A stretch of DNA of 54,329 bases, taken from positions 1-54,329 of the forward strand of contig QKDL01000067.1 in the NCBI GenBank assembly GCA_003252105.1, written 5' to 3'. Source of the DNA: Arcobacter sp. GTDB taxonomy: Bacteria; Campylobacterota; Campylobacteria; Campylobacterales; Arcobacteraceae. The translations under genes and the position numbers were made by a program. Positions 25,426-34,095 of this stretch are shown piece after piece. The notes beneath the pieces were generated by a model. It was not told the origin of the DNA, did no database searches, and saw nothing but the letters and a program-made list of their open reading frames with translations. How positions within the stretch are numbered: the first letter of the stretch is position 1; each line of letters starts with the position of its first letter.

Positions 25426-26334
25426 ATGCCAATAGTTATCCCAAAAGAACTACCAGCAGTTGAAATTTTACAAAATGAAAACATCTTTGTGATGAATGAT
25501 ACTAGAGCAAAACATCAAGATATAAGACCTTTAAAAATTATAATATTAAACTTGATGCCAAATAAAATTGAAACAGAAACTCAACTTTTAAGATTGTTAG
25601 GTAATACACCTTTACAAACAGAGATTACACTTTTAAAAACAGCTACCTATCAATCAAAGAATACCTCAGAAGACCATTTGGAGAGTTTTTATAAAACTTT
25701 TGATGAGATAAAAGAACACACCTTTGATGGTTTGATAATAACAGGTGCCCCAATAGAAACTATGCCTTTTGAAGAGGTATCATATTGGGATGAGTTAGTG
25801 GAGATTATGGAGTTTTCTAAAACAAATATAACCTCAACACTACATATTTGTTGGGGTTCACAAGCTGGATTATATTACCATCATGGCATCCAAAAATATC
25901 TTCAAGATAAAAAAACTTTCGGGGTATTTGAACACGATTTATATAACAAAACAAATCCTTTGTTAAGAGGGTTCAATGATGAAACATATATTCCACACTC
26001 AAGATACACAACTGTTTTAAAAGAGGACATAAACAAAGTTGATGAACTAGAACTTTTACTTTATTCGGAAGAATCAGGAGTATGTTTGGTTGCTTCAAAA
26101 GATAGAAAACATGTATATATGAGTGGACATTTGGAGTATGATAGTGATTCATTACAAAAAGAGTATTTTAGAGATGTTGAAAAAGGACTTGATATACATA
26201 TCCCTAAAAACTATTTTAAAAACAATGACACTTCAAAAGAACCAGTCGTAAAATGGCGGGCAGCAGCTCACTTATTGTTTGCAAACTGGCTTAACTATTG
26301 TGTTTATCAAGAAACACCTTTTGAATTAAGATAA
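25426..26334 (+). CDS. metA: Homoserine O-acetyltransferase (MetA family)
   Basis: 302-residue MetA-family enzyme that activates homoserine for methionine synthesis. It has the catalytic Cys142 in HICWGSQAG and a C-terminal His in MSGHLEYD. Residue 111 is Glu (GAPIETMPF). In this family Glu111 is associated with acetyl-CoA use and Gly111 (E. coli) with succinyl-CoA, so acetylation is predicted. AAGGAG precedes the ATG. A TATAAT at 25396 is probably its own promoter. Confidence 0.92.
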   Translation: MPIVIPKELPAVEILQNENIFVMNDTRAKHQDIRPLKIIILNLMPNKIETETQLLRLLGNTPLQTEITLLKTATYQSKNTSEDHLESFYKTFDEIKEHTFDGLIITGAPIETMPFEEVSYWDELVEIMEFSKTNITSTLHICWGSQAGLYYHHGIQKYLQDKKTFGVFEHDLYNKTNPLLRGFNDETYIPHSRYTTVLKEDINKVDELELLLYSEESGVCLVASKDRKHVYMSGHLEYDSDSLQKEYFRDVEKGLDIHIPKNYFKNNDTSKEPVVKWRAAAHLLFANWLNYCVYQETPFELR

Positions 26335-26441
26335 CACTTAAATAGGTCTATATATTTTGATTACAAATTGGAAACAGAAAAATCAATAAAATATAAGTAG
26401 TAACTTGTCATGATTTCACCAAATTTATCTTGGAGAAAAAC

Positions 26442-26660
26442 ATGACATTTATACCTGCATCTACTCAACTTTTACATGCTGTTAACACAAACAATATTAC
26501 AAAAGTTGAAGAACTAATTTTAGACTCAGATTCAAGAAAAGAGTTAATCATAGATTATATTCAAGAACATGGAAAAGAGTTTTTAGTTAGTATTTTGCCA
26601 CATTTTAGAAGCAAAGGTTTGGTTCAAAATATAAAAGCTTTATTAAATATAGAGGAATAG
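26442..26660 (+). CDS. Small conserved hypothetical protein (72 aa)
   Basis: This short helical soluble protein begins MTFIPASTQLLHAVNTN and ends KALLNIEE, with GGAG before the ATG at 26442. It has its own strong terminator, which supports expression. No family is recognised. Confidence 0.6.
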   Translation: MTFIPASTQLLHAVNTNNITKVEELILDSDSRKELIIDYIQEHGKEFLVSILPHFRSKGLVQNIKALLNIEE

Positions 26661-26695
26661 TATTTTAATTTATAAGTATTAAAATACTATTTTAT
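26658..26695 (+). terminator. Rho-independent terminator
   Basis: A 12-bp perfect stem (TAGTATTTTAAT / ATTAAAATACTA) with an 8-base loop is followed by TTTTATT. It begins in the stop codon of the 72-aa gene. Confidence 0.9.
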
Positions 26696-27075
26696 TCATA
26701 TTTAGATTTTCCAATCTTACCTAGATGGGTAAAAGTAAAACCCTCTTCATATTTCAATCCATACCCTAAAGAGCGATCAAAACCTATATGAGATAACCAA
26801 ATTAAACCTACCATCTTGTACAAGTCTATATCTAAAACAACTCCTAATCCCAATATAATATAAACTCCGATAAGTGAATGGGCAATATTGTAAGAGATAG
26901 CACCAACTTTTTTATTTATCAAATAAGCCAACATAGATAAATCTGGTACAAAAAAATATATTATAAATATTGTCCAACTATAATCAAAAAAATTGTATAT
27001 ATATAAAGATAAAATAAAAAGAAATAATCCCTCTATCCTTAAAATCCATCTAATATTTCCTGTTGCTTGATTCAA
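26692..27075 (-). CDS. DUF4260 membrane protein
   Basis: 127 residues with about three to four membrane helices. The DUF4260 hallmarks are FFVPDLSMLAYL, GAISYNIAHSLIG, LSHIGFDRSLGYGLKY and FTHLGKIG near the C-terminus. The function of the family is unknown. It may share a transcript with the next leftward genes. Confidence 0.8.
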   Translation of the reverse strand: MNQATGNIRWILRIEGLFLFILSLYIYNFFDYSWTIFIIYFFVPDLSMLAYLINKKVGAISYNIAHSLIGVYIILGLGVVLDIDLYKMVGLIWLSHIGFDRSLGYGLKYEEGFTFTHLGKIGKSKYE

Positions 27076-27105
27076 AATATCTCCACCTTATATTTAATTT
27101 ATTGT

Positions 27106-27498
27106 TTATATCAAACCTTTTGACCATTTTGTTTTTACTATTGCAAGTGATTTATATCTAATTGGTATAATATTTCTATCTAAAGTTTCAATATTTGCAC
27201 TAAACTCAACTTCACAAAGATAATTATCATATTCAAAAGAAACCTCTTTTTTAGCAAGTCTAAACTCTATAAAACAAATATTATCTTCTTGTTTTATATC
27301 ACCGTTTTTAATCATCAAAATATCAAAAGCATGATTACCTATTTGAGAAGAAGAAACACTCCATTTGATATCTTTTAATTGTTCAATCATAAAAGGCTCT
27401 ATATCTTCAAATATAACAATTGGATTATAAAATAAATCCATAGATTTATTTTTATTTTCATAAGATTGTAAAGTTGCAGAGCTTAGATATATATTCAT
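27106..27498 (-). CDS. Conserved hypothetical protein (130 aa)
   Basis: Soluble protein with alternating strands, starting MNIYLSSATLQSYENK at the ATG at 27498 with AAAGG eight bases upstream (an in-frame TTG at 27504 is less likely). No motif or family recognised. It lies between the DUF4260 and J-domain genes on the same strand. Confidence 0.55.
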   Translation of the reverse strand: MNIYLSSATLQSYENKNKSMDLFYNPIVIFEDIEPFMIEQLKDIKWSVSSSQIGNHAFDILMIKNGDIKQEDNICFIEFRLAKKEVSFEYDNYLCEVEFSANIETLDRNIIPIRYKSLAIVKTKWSKGLI

Positions 27499-27559
27499 AA
27501 TCAAAACCTTTATGATTTTTTATATTTAGATTGTAGTTAAATAACTATTATAGAAAGTT

Positions 27560-28066
27560 TTATTGTATTAAAGCATCTTTTGCATTGGTTATTTTTACAA
27601 ACATTTCATGAGTTCCACCAACATCAGGATGGGCAGTTTTTGCAACTTTTTTAAAAGCAGCTTTTATTTGAGAGATTTCTAAAACTCCTTCTAAAGGTAA
27701 TCCTAGTAATTCTCTGTTTTCTTTTTCTGTTTTATAGTCTAAATCCCTTCTTTTTTTATTGTGGTTATTTATATCTTTTTGAAATTGTCTTTGAAATTTT
27801 AATTGATTTTCAAAAGACTCTTTTTGTAATCTCCTTTGATTGTTTTTCCAATATTCTTGAGACATTATAATACAAGCTTCAAAATTTATTTCTCCCATAG
27901 TACAAAGCTTTTCTAAACAAAGAGGACCTACAAATTCATATGGTTCATCTAGCCAAACTTGATTGTTTTTAAAGTCTACTTCACCAATAGTTACAAAATC
28001 TCGTAAACCAAGCTTACTATTAAAAATGATAAAATCCTCCTCTAAACACTCCTTAGCTTCATACAT
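27560..28066 (-). CDS. J-domain (DnaJ-like) protein
   Basis: 168 residues. The last ~60 form a short J domain, with LGLPLEGVLEISQIKAAF, the HPD motif (TAHPDVGG) and the following FVKITNAKDAL helix. The first ~100 residues are not recognised. A J domain at the C-terminus suggests recruitment of DnaK to a specific partner rather than general DnaJ activity. The zinc-finger and substrate domains of DnaJ are absent. Confidence 0.8.
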   Translation of the reverse strand: MYEAKECLEEDFIIFNSKLGLRDFVTIGEVDFKNNQVWLDEPYEFVGPLCLEKLCTMGEINFEACIIMSQEYWKNNQRRLQKESFENQLKFQRQFQKDINNHNKKRRDLDYKTEKENRELLGLPLEGVLEISQIKAAFKKVAKTAHPDVGGTHEMFVKITNAKDALIQ

Positions 28067-28179
28067 AATTTATCCCTTTTTATCTTATATTTTTTACTAT
28101 GCAAAAAGTGTACTATAGTTTTGTATCCTATTTTGTAAACTTATTTTGATAGAATAAAAACAAAAATAAAATAAGTGAT

Positions 28180-28938
28180 ATGGCAAAAAAACAAAAAGAA
28201 CTAAATAAAGAGATTACACTTACACTATCAGGTGGAGGCATAAGAACAGCTGCCTCATTGGGAGTAATAAAATATCTAGAAGAAAATAACTATACAATCA
28301 AAAAAATATCTGGTACAAGTGGGGGAGCAATTATAGCTTTGCTGTATGGATATGGTTTTACAATTGATGAGATAGAAGAGTTTTTCTTTACCATAAACAA
28401 ATGGGACTTGTTTAGTTTCAAATTTAGATTTCAATCAATCCTTAGTCTAAATAAAATAGAAAAAAAACTAAGAGCTTTTATCAAAGATAAAGAACAAAAA
28501 ATACCAATAGAGATTTGTGTGACAAATATAGAAACAGGAAAAGCAGAATACCATACACAAGATGACTTAATAAAATCAACCATCGCTTCATGTAGTCTCT
28601 TACCATACTTCTCATCAGTGAAAATAGCAGATACCCACTATGTAGATGGAGGATATAGTGACAACCTACCAAATAAAAATCTCTCAAAGATGAAATATCC
28701 AAATATAAGTGTAAATGTAAACAATCTACAAAAAAACTTTTCATACAAAAAAGATGTTTTGCATAGAAGGTCACTATTTATACTAACGCAAAGTGCAATG
28801 AGAAGAGCAAAGAAAAGAGCTGATTTTTTTATAAATATAGATAGTATCTCTGAGGTTAGATTGTTTGATTTCAAAAGTTTTGATTTTGTTTTATATGAGG
28901 GGTATAAAAAAGCTAAAGAGGTTTTAGATAATATATAG
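28180..28938 (+). CDS. Patatin-like phospholipase
   Basis: 252-residue patatin family lipid hydrolase. The oxyanion GGGIRTA motif, the nucleophile elbow GTSGG and the catalytic DGGYSDN Asp are present. No signal peptide is seen, so it acts inside the cell. It is similar in size to RssA/YlbK proteins. It is not paired with a nucleotide cyclase, so there is no support for a CBASS-type defence role. Confidence 0.88.
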   Translation: MAKKQKELNKEITLTLSGGGIRTAASLGVIKYLEENNYTIKKISGTSGGAIIALLYGYGFTIDEIEEFFFTINKWDLFSFKFRFQSILSLNKIEKKLRAFIKDKEQKIPIEICVTNIETGKAEYHTQDDLIKSTIASCSLLPYFSSVKIADTHYVDGGYSDNLPNKNLSKMKYPNISVNVNNLQKNFSYKKDVLHRRSLFILTQSAMRRAKKRADFFINIDSISEVRLFDFKSFDFVLYEGYKKAKEVLDNI

Positions 28939-29268
28939 CTACTTTATTTCTCTAATACAACTATCATAATTTATTTTTTAATCATCCCAAAAAACTTTTA
29001 ATTGTTTATAACTTTATCCTAAAACCCCAATACCTACAAACAAAAATATCTTGATATATTAATTTTTAAAAATATATAAAAATATTATATTTTGAAACAC
29101 AAATGTGACGTTTTCTTATTATGATAAAAATATCAATTCTAATGTTTGATAGTCATTTATGACTAACCCAAAATAAGGAGGTGCCAAATAAATTATGAAT
29201 TTTGTATCCGCAATATGTTTGGAAATATTTCCCTAAAAAAATAATATAAATTTATAAAAGGAATTAAC
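28939..29268 (+). other. 330-bp gene-free leader region with hairpins and an orphan Shine-Dalgarno
   Basis: No credible gene on either strand. It contains a TATGAT-type -10 candidate near 29120, a TAGTCA / TGACTA hairpin (29150-29165), a full AAGGAGGTG (29175-29183) without a properly spaced start codon, and a palindrome GGAAATATTTCC (29220-29231). It looks like the 5' leader of the 158-aa gene at 29269. Whether it is regulatory is not known. Confidence 0.4.
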
Positions 29269-29745
29269 ATGTCAGAAATTAAAAATTATTTAGATACAGC
29301 AGCAGAAAAAACAGGTGTAAAATGCATAGGTTTAGAAAGAAAAAATGCAGTTATAAAAAATGGTATTGGAAGTAAAGTTGAAGACGTTTTAGGATGGAAT
29401 ATTATAGTAAGAGATGAAAGTGGTACTTGCCATGAATATTATACAGCAAGACCACCACTAATAGGAATGACACAACCTGTTCCTATTAAATGCCCTCTTG
29501 GCATTATCCCATTTGATGGATACAAAATTGATATAGAAGAAGCCATAAATATTTTTCATACTCAAAATGGTGGAGATAAATTTACAGAGATAACTTTATC
29601 TTGGCCTCTAACTCACCCAGAGTCACCAGAACCTTATTGGTACTTTAGAACAAACTTAGGAAATTCTGTAGTGATTGGTGCAAACTCAGGACAAATAAAA
29701 GGGTATTCTCCAATTGTAGTTTTATATATGGCACAGCCTAAATAA
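29269..29745 (+). CDS. Unknown 158-aa protein paired with a radical SAM enzyme
   Basis: Soluble protein without signal peptide, beginning MSEIKNYLDTAAEKTG. The middle (DVLGWNIIVRDESGT, PIKCPLGIIPFDGYKID) and the C-terminal strand-rich part (ITLSWPLTHPESPEPYWYF, VVIGANSGQI) vaguely resemble a PepSY-like ligand domain, but I do not recognise a family. It has two Cys residues in its central part. A strong terminator directly follows, then a radical SAM/SPASM gene, so it should be made in excess over that enzyme. It may be the substrate or partner of the enzyme. Confidence 0.65.
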   Translation: MSEIKNYLDTAAEKTGVKCIGLERKNAVIKNGIGSKVEDVLGWNIIVRDESGTCHEYYTARPPLIGMTQPVPIKCPLGIIPFDGYKIDIEEAINIFHTQNGGDKFTEITLSWPLTHPESPEPYWYFRTNLGNSVVIGANSGQIKGYSPIVVLYMAQPK

Positions 29746-29751
29746 TCATAT

Positions 29752-29776
29752 AAGCCGGGGAATCCCGGCTTTTTTA
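29752..29776 (+). terminator. Strong Rho-independent terminator
   Basis: AAGCCGGG / CCCGGCTT with a GAAT loop, followed by a T-run. It is the most GC-rich hairpin in the window. It lies between the 158-aa gene and the radical SAM gene, giving partial termination if both share a promoter. Confidence 0.95.
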
Positions 29777-29793
29777 TATAAAAGGTATTACTT

Positions 29794-30828
29794 ATGATGA
29801 AGACAACTACTTATATTCCAAAAAATTGTGTTTGGGAACTAACATTAAAATGCAATATGAATTGTACTCACTGTGGTTCAAGAGCAGGAAAAGAACGTGA
29901 AAATGAATTATCAAATGAGGAAGCACTAGCATTAGCTGATGAACTCATAAACTTAGGTTGCGAATATGTAACACTAATAGGCGGTGAAGTTTTTTTATAT
30001 GATGGTTGGGAAAAAATAGCACACAAATTTACACAAAATAATGTTACTGTAAATCTTATCACAAATGGCTATTTATTTGGAGACAAACAAGTAGAAGAGA
30101 TAAAATATGCGGGATTATCAAATATCGCACTTTCTATTGATGGGATGAAAGAAAGTCACAATGCTATAAGAAACAATCCAAGGTCATTTGACCATCTAAT
30201 AAAAACTATAAACCGTTTAAATAAAGAAAATATAAAAATAGGAGTTAACACAACTCTTATAAACACTAATGTCAAAGATTTAGAAGAACAGTATAACTTT
30301 TTTATTGATAACAATGTAAAAATATGGCAACTCCAACTTGCAAATCCAATGGGAAATTTTAGTGATAGAAGAGATCAAATGATAACTATAGAAAATATCA
30401 AAAAAGTAATCTCTTTTATCAAAGAAAAACGGGATGAAGGAAAAATAAAAATATATACTGGTGATAATATCGGTTATTATGATGAAAATGAAAGATTTAT
30501 ACGAGGGGAACCAGGGAATATAAACTATTGGGCAGGATGTCATGCTGGATTATCTGTAGTTGGTATTGATAGTGTAGGCAATGTAAAAGGGTGTGAATCT
30601 TTATATGATGATATATTTATAGAAGGGAATATCAAAAAAGAATCTTTTAGTAATATTTGGTTTAAAGAAGATAATTTTTCATATAATAGAAACTTTGATA
30701 AATCTTTATTAAGTGGTAAATGCAAAGATTGTGATATGGGGATGTATTGCCGTGCCGGTTGTAGAGGAGCATGCTTCTTTACAAATGGAGATTTTTTTGA
30801 AAATGCTTATTGTGTTTATAATGAATAG
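29794..30828 (+). CDS. Radical SAM/SPASM domain protein
   Basis: 344 residues. The CxxxCxxC radical SAM cluster motif is at Cys20, Cys24 and Cys27 (CNMNCTHC), with IGGEVFL as the SAM-binding GGE equivalent. The C-terminal SPASM domain binds auxiliary Fe-S clusters: Cys in WAGCHAGLSVVG and KGCES, then CKDC, CRAGCRGAC and a final Cys. Such enzymes usually modify peptides or proteins (PqqE, MftC, sactipeptide maturases). No peptidase or exporter is adjacent. AAAGG lies 9 bases before the first ATG. Confidence 0.88.
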   Translation: MMKTTTYIPKNCVWELTLKCNMNCTHCGSRAGKERENELSNEEALALADELINLGCEYVTLIGGEVFLYDGWEKIAHKFTQNNVTVNLITNGYLFGDKQVEEIKYAGLSNIALSIDGMKESHNAIRNNPRSFDHLIKTINRLNKENIKIGVNTTLINTNVKDLEEQYNFFIDNNVKIWQLQLANPMGNFSDRRDQMITIENIKKVISFIKEKRDEGKIKIYTGDNIGYYDENERFIRGEPGNINYWAGCHAGLSVVGIDSVGNVKGCESLYDDIFIEGNIKKESFSNIWFKEDNFSYNRNFDKSLLSGKCKDCDMGMYCRAGCRGACFFTNGDFFENAYCVYNE

Positions 30829-30831
30829 AAA

Positions 30832-30868
30832 AATAAAAAAGAGCTTTAATCTATATTGGATTAAAGCT
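30832..30868 (-). terminator. Terminator between radical SAM gene and higA
   Basis: AGCTTTAATC / GATTAAAGCT with a 7-base loop. On the minus strand it is followed by TTTTTTATTTTT, so it is a good terminator for the leftward higA. On the plus strand it also closes the radical SAM transcript, less strongly. Confidence 0.8.
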
Positions 30869-30896
30869 TGTAAAAAATTTGATATAAAATACTTTT

Positions 30897-31190
30897 CTAA
30901 GCTACCAATGGCGAAATTTTCTTTATTTTATCTTTCTCTTTTTGATATGTCTTATATAAATCATAAGCATTTTGAAGATTAAGCCAAAATTCTGGTGTAG
31001 TACCAAAATATTCTGATAATTTCATTGCCATTAAAGGTGTTATCCCTCTTTTTTCATTATATATTTCACTTAATGTTTTTATTCCCACATCCAAATCTTT
31101 TGAAAGTTTTGCTTGTGTCAAATTTAAAGGTATTGCAAACTCTTCTTTTAATATAACCCCTGGATGAGTACTTACTCTTATCTCTTTCAT
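30897..31190 (-). CDS. higA: HigA-family antitoxin (XRE helix-turn-helix)
   Basis: 97 residues of the HigA/VapI family. It has the N-terminal STHPGVILKEEF, the helix-turn-helix LTQAKLSKDLDVGIKTLSEI and TTPEFWLNLQNAYDL near the end. It would normally neutralise a HigB mRNA-interferase and repress the operon. Its partner directly upstream (31204-31371) is truncated, so it is now an orphan antitoxin. It could still act as a repressor or protect against related HigB toxins on incoming DNA. Confidence 0.9.
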   Translation of the reverse strand: MKEIRVSTHPGVILKEEFAIPLNLTQAKLSKDLDVGIKTLSEIYNEKRGITPLMAMKLSEYFGTTPEFWLNLQNAYDLYKTYQKEKDKIKKISPLVA

Positions 31191-31203
31191 TTAATTTTCC
31201 CTT

Positions 31204-31371
31204 CTAATGATAATCGTCGATGTATACATCATAAGCATTAGAATTTTCAAATCTAAATATCAATCTAAACTGCTTGTTTATTCTAATACTACAAAATCCT
31301 TCTAAATCACCTTTTAAGTGTTCTAAATAGTTTGATGGTGGAACTTTTAAATCTTCTTTATACTTTCTTTT
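31204..31371 (-). pseudogene. higB: 5'-truncated higB toxin remnant
   Basis: Reading leftward from 31371 gives KRKYKEDLKVPPSNYLEH, then LKGDLEGFCSIRINKQFRL, then IFRFENSNAYDVYIDDYH and a TAG. That is the C-terminal half of a HigB/RelE-type toxin, with the typical VPPSN-LEHLKGD and AYDV-DYH motifs. An in-frame TAA lies at 31374-31372, no start codon occurs in between, and the first ~45 residues of the family are missing. It ends 13 bases before higA, the normal HigB-HigA spacing. Confidence 0.85.
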
Positions 31372-31417
31372 TTATAAAAGAAAGTCAATTGAAGTTGGAT
31401 GTACAGTAAAAGTTTCT

Positions 31418-32218
31418 TTACAATGAAGAATCAACAAATACAAAACTATTAGCTCTAAACTCCGTAAAATTATTATGAGTATAGTCATCAATAATTGCAT
31501 ACATTTCATCCCATCCAAGCTCACCATAATAATAAAAAACTAAATTAGAATATTTTATATGTGTCATTATTGATCTTTTATTTATATAATCTTTAAAATA
31601 AGTACTATCCGTAATACCTAAAGAATGACCAAAAATAATTATTTCATTTTTATCATCAAAATATTGTTTTATTTTATATTTTCCATGATGCAGATTATAA
31701 GACTTTTTAAAAAACTTGTGATTTTGTTTTACTTTTGCCCTATCTTCAACACCAAAAACGATATCCTTATCCTCAATCGAACCATGAATATAACAATGTT
31801 TTTTTTCAATATTATTGATATCTAAAATATCTGCAATTTTAAATATTGAATTTGTATAGTTGAAATTAAAGATTAAGTCAATTTTATTAATCTCTTTTTG
31901 TAACATTTCAAATGCTTTTGAATTCTTATTTATTTCTTCGGATTGAGCCTCTTCTAAATAATTCATTAATGCAATTTTTAATTCAGAAAAATCTTTTCTG
32001 ATATCTAAATTTGTATCATTCACACTATTTGAGAAATTAGTTATTTCTCTTTCAATATCAACCCAGTTATTCAATTTCTGTTTTTTATTAAAATATAGTG
32101 CCATAGAATTTTTCTTAGCTACTAAAATCTCAAAATATTGACTATGTATAAAATCTTTATAACTTGTTTTAAGTCCTAAATTTAAATCGAATCCATTTCC
32201 TATAATTAATATTCTCAT
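31418..32218 (-). CDS. abiH: AbiH-family abortive infection protein
   Basis: 266 residues matching the AbiH anti-phage family: N-terminal LIIGNGFDLNLGLKTSY, FNFNYTNS in the middle, CYIHGS, and IIFGHSLGITDS near residue 200. Known members give abortive infection against lactococcal phages, by a mechanism not established to my knowledge. It sits next to the decayed HigBA pair, a small defence cluster between the radical SAM gene and purH. It is preceded by an AT-rich gap of 199 bases with no other gene. Confidence 0.88.
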   Translation of the reverse strand: MRILIIGNGFDLNLGLKTSYKDFIHSQYFEILVAKKNSMALYFNKKQKLNNWVDIEREITNFSNSVNDTNLDIRKDFSELKIALMNYLEEAQSEEINKNSKAFEMLQKEINKIDLIFNFNYTNSIFKIADILDINNIEKKHCYIHGSIEDKDIVFGVEDRAKVKQNHKFFKKSYNLHHGKYKIKQYFDDKNEIIIFGHSLGITDSTYFKDYINKRSIMTHIKYSNLVFYYYGELGWDEMYAIIDDYTHNNFTEFRANSFVFVDSSL

Positions 32219-32393
32219 TAAAATCCTAAATATTGATTAATATACCATTATATATTAAATAAAATATATAAATAGTAAGATTATAAAAATTTTAATTTTA
32301 AAATGAATGTTCAATTATAAAAGAATAAATATAGAGAAAATTTTTAAATACTAATAGTAAATAAAAAAATTCTCTAAAATTAAATTTTTGAAG

Positions 32394-32419
32394 AAAGATT
32401 GCTTAGAAAATCAATCTTT
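32394..32419 (-). terminator. Weak hairpin at the end of purH
   Basis: AAAGATTG / CAATCTTT with a 10-base loop overlaps the purH stop codon. On the minus strand it is followed by a T-rich stretch that is not a clean run. Confidence 0.45.
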
Positions 32420-33950
32420 AGTGTAAGAAGTGTCTTTTACCTGAGAAATATAAAGCCATCCCATACTCATCAGCAGCTTGAATAATTTCATCATCTCTGA
32501 TAGAACCACCTGGCTCAATCACACATTTAACACCAGCTTTATTTGCTTCATCAATACTATCTCTAAATGGGAAGAAAGCTTCACTTGCTAGCACAGCACC
32601 CTCAACATCTAGTCCCATATCTTCTGCTTTTCTAAGAGCAGCTTTAGATGCGTCAACTCTTGAAGTCATACCCATACCAACTGCAACCATTGCAGAATTT
32701 TTTACATATACTACGCAGTTTGATTTTGTTAAACTTGCGATTTTATATGCGATTTCCATATCTTTTACTTCTTGCTCGCTAGCTTTTCTTTTTGATTTAA
32801 GCTCACTATTTCTTACTTCATTTTCTTCAACTTTATCAGCATCTTGGTAAACAAATCCACCATCTACTCTTTTGAAATCGATTAGATCATTTGCTAATTC
32901 TAAAACTTCAGTTCCTTGCTCAAATAGTTTGATTCTTTTTTTAGATGCAAATACTTCTTGAGCTTCTTCTGTGATTTTTGCTGCAAATACAACTTCTAAG
33001 AAGATTTCATTCATCTTTTCTGCTAATTTTTTATCAACTGTACCATTTACTGCAACAACTCCACCAAAAGCAGAAACTGGGTCACATTTTAATGCTTCTA
33101 CATATGAATCATATAAATTATCTTTGATAGCAACTCCACAAGGGTTTCCATGTTTTACGATACAAACAGCTGGCTCATCACCAAATGCAGCAGCAATTCT
33201 AGCAGCTCCACTGATATCACCCATGTTGTTAAAACTTGCTTCACCTTTTAGTGTGATAAATTTATTTGTAAATTGTGAATCAAACTCATACAATGCACCT
33301 TTTTGGTGTGGATTTTCCCCATATCTTGTATCAAATACTTTTGAACCTACGATAAATTGTTTGTCTCCAAAACCATCATTGAATCTTTTGTTCATATAAT
33401 TTGCAATCATTGAATCATATGCTGCTGTATGCTCATATGCTTTTATCATCATATCTCTTCTAAACTCTACAGTGTTTGTATCGTTTTTAAGATTGTCTAA
33501 TACTAAATCATAATCAGCAACATCAGTTACGATAATAACGCTGTCGAAGTTTTTAGCTGCACTTCTAACCATCGCTGGACCACCGATATCAATATTTTCG
33601 ATAATCTCTTCAAAATCATCAGTTTTTTCAATAGTTGCTTTAAAAGGATAAAGATTAACACACACTAAATCAATCCCTTCAACTCCAAGTTCTTTTGCTT
33701 GGTCAAGGTGAGATTGTTTGTCACGTCTATGTAAAATACCACCATGAATATATGGGTTTAATGTTTTTACTCTTCCTTCAAAACACTCTGGGAATTTTGT
33801 AACTTCATTTGCTTCAATTACAGCTATTCCTGCTTCTTTTAGTTTGTTATATGTACCACCTGTTGAGATGATTTCATACCCCAATGATACTAACTCTTTT
33901 GCAAAGTTTTCAACACCGCTTTTATCGCTTACACTAATTAATGCTCTCAA
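32418..33950 (-). CDS. purH: Bifunctional AICAR transformylase / IMP cyclohydrolase
   Basis: 510 residues, full length, catalysing the last two steps of IMP synthesis. The N-terminal IMP cyclohydrolase (MGS-like) domain begins [12 protein letters not shown] and contains STGGTYNKL and GGRVKTL-like residues ([18 protein letters not shown]). The C-terminal transformylase has the catalytic KHGNPCGVA and ends FSGKRHFLH. It is cytoplasmic and transcribed alone. Confidence 0.97.
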   Translation of the reverse strand: MRALISVSDKSGVENFAKELVSLGYEIISTGGTYNKLKEAGIAVIEANEVTKFPECFEGRVKTLNPYIHGGILHRRDKQSHLDQAKELGVEGIDLVCVNLYPFKATIEKTDDFEEIIENIDIGGPAMVRSAAKNFDSVIIVTDVADYDLVLDNLKNDTNTVEFRRDMMIKAYEHTAAYDSMIANYMNKRFNDGFGDKQFIVGSKVFDTRYGENPHQKGALYEFDSQFTNKFITLKGEASFNNMGDISGAARIAAAFGDEPAVCIVKHGNPCGVAIKDNLYDSYVEALKCDPVSAFGGVVAVNGTVDKKLAEKMNEIFLEVVFAAKITEEAQEVFASKKRIKLFEQGTEVLELANDLIDFKRVDGGFVYQDADKVEENEVRNSELKSKRKASEQEVKDMEIAYKIASLTKSNCVVYVKNSAMVAVGMGMTSRVDASKAALRKAEDMGLDVEGAVLASEAFFPFRDSIDEANKAGVKCVIEPGGSIRDDEIIQAADEYGMALYFSGKRHFLH

Positions 33951-34095
33951 ATCAAATCCTCATGTTTTGTTTTAATTCGCGATTATACTAAAAAAGCGAT
34001 TAGAGTTAGTTGATTAGAAAAATTGTATATTTTTTGACAAATAATTGGTTATTTTTTATGTTATAATCTTGAAAACTTCATCAAAGGTCTATATT

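Noticed and set aside
28180..28938. Patatin gene as a CBASS-type effector
   Set aside because: No cyclic-nucleotide synthase is adjacent and the protein resembles ordinary RssA-type patatins.
29195..29236. 13-codon open frame as a RiPP precursor before the radical SAM pair
   Set aside because: The frame MNFVSAICLEIFP starts 13 bases from the strong Shine-Dalgarno core, too far, and has no leader or repeated core. It is most likely chance.
31204..31417. Intact HigB toxin
   Set aside because: The N-terminal half is missing, an in-frame stop lies upstream and no start codon is available, so it was called a pseudogene.
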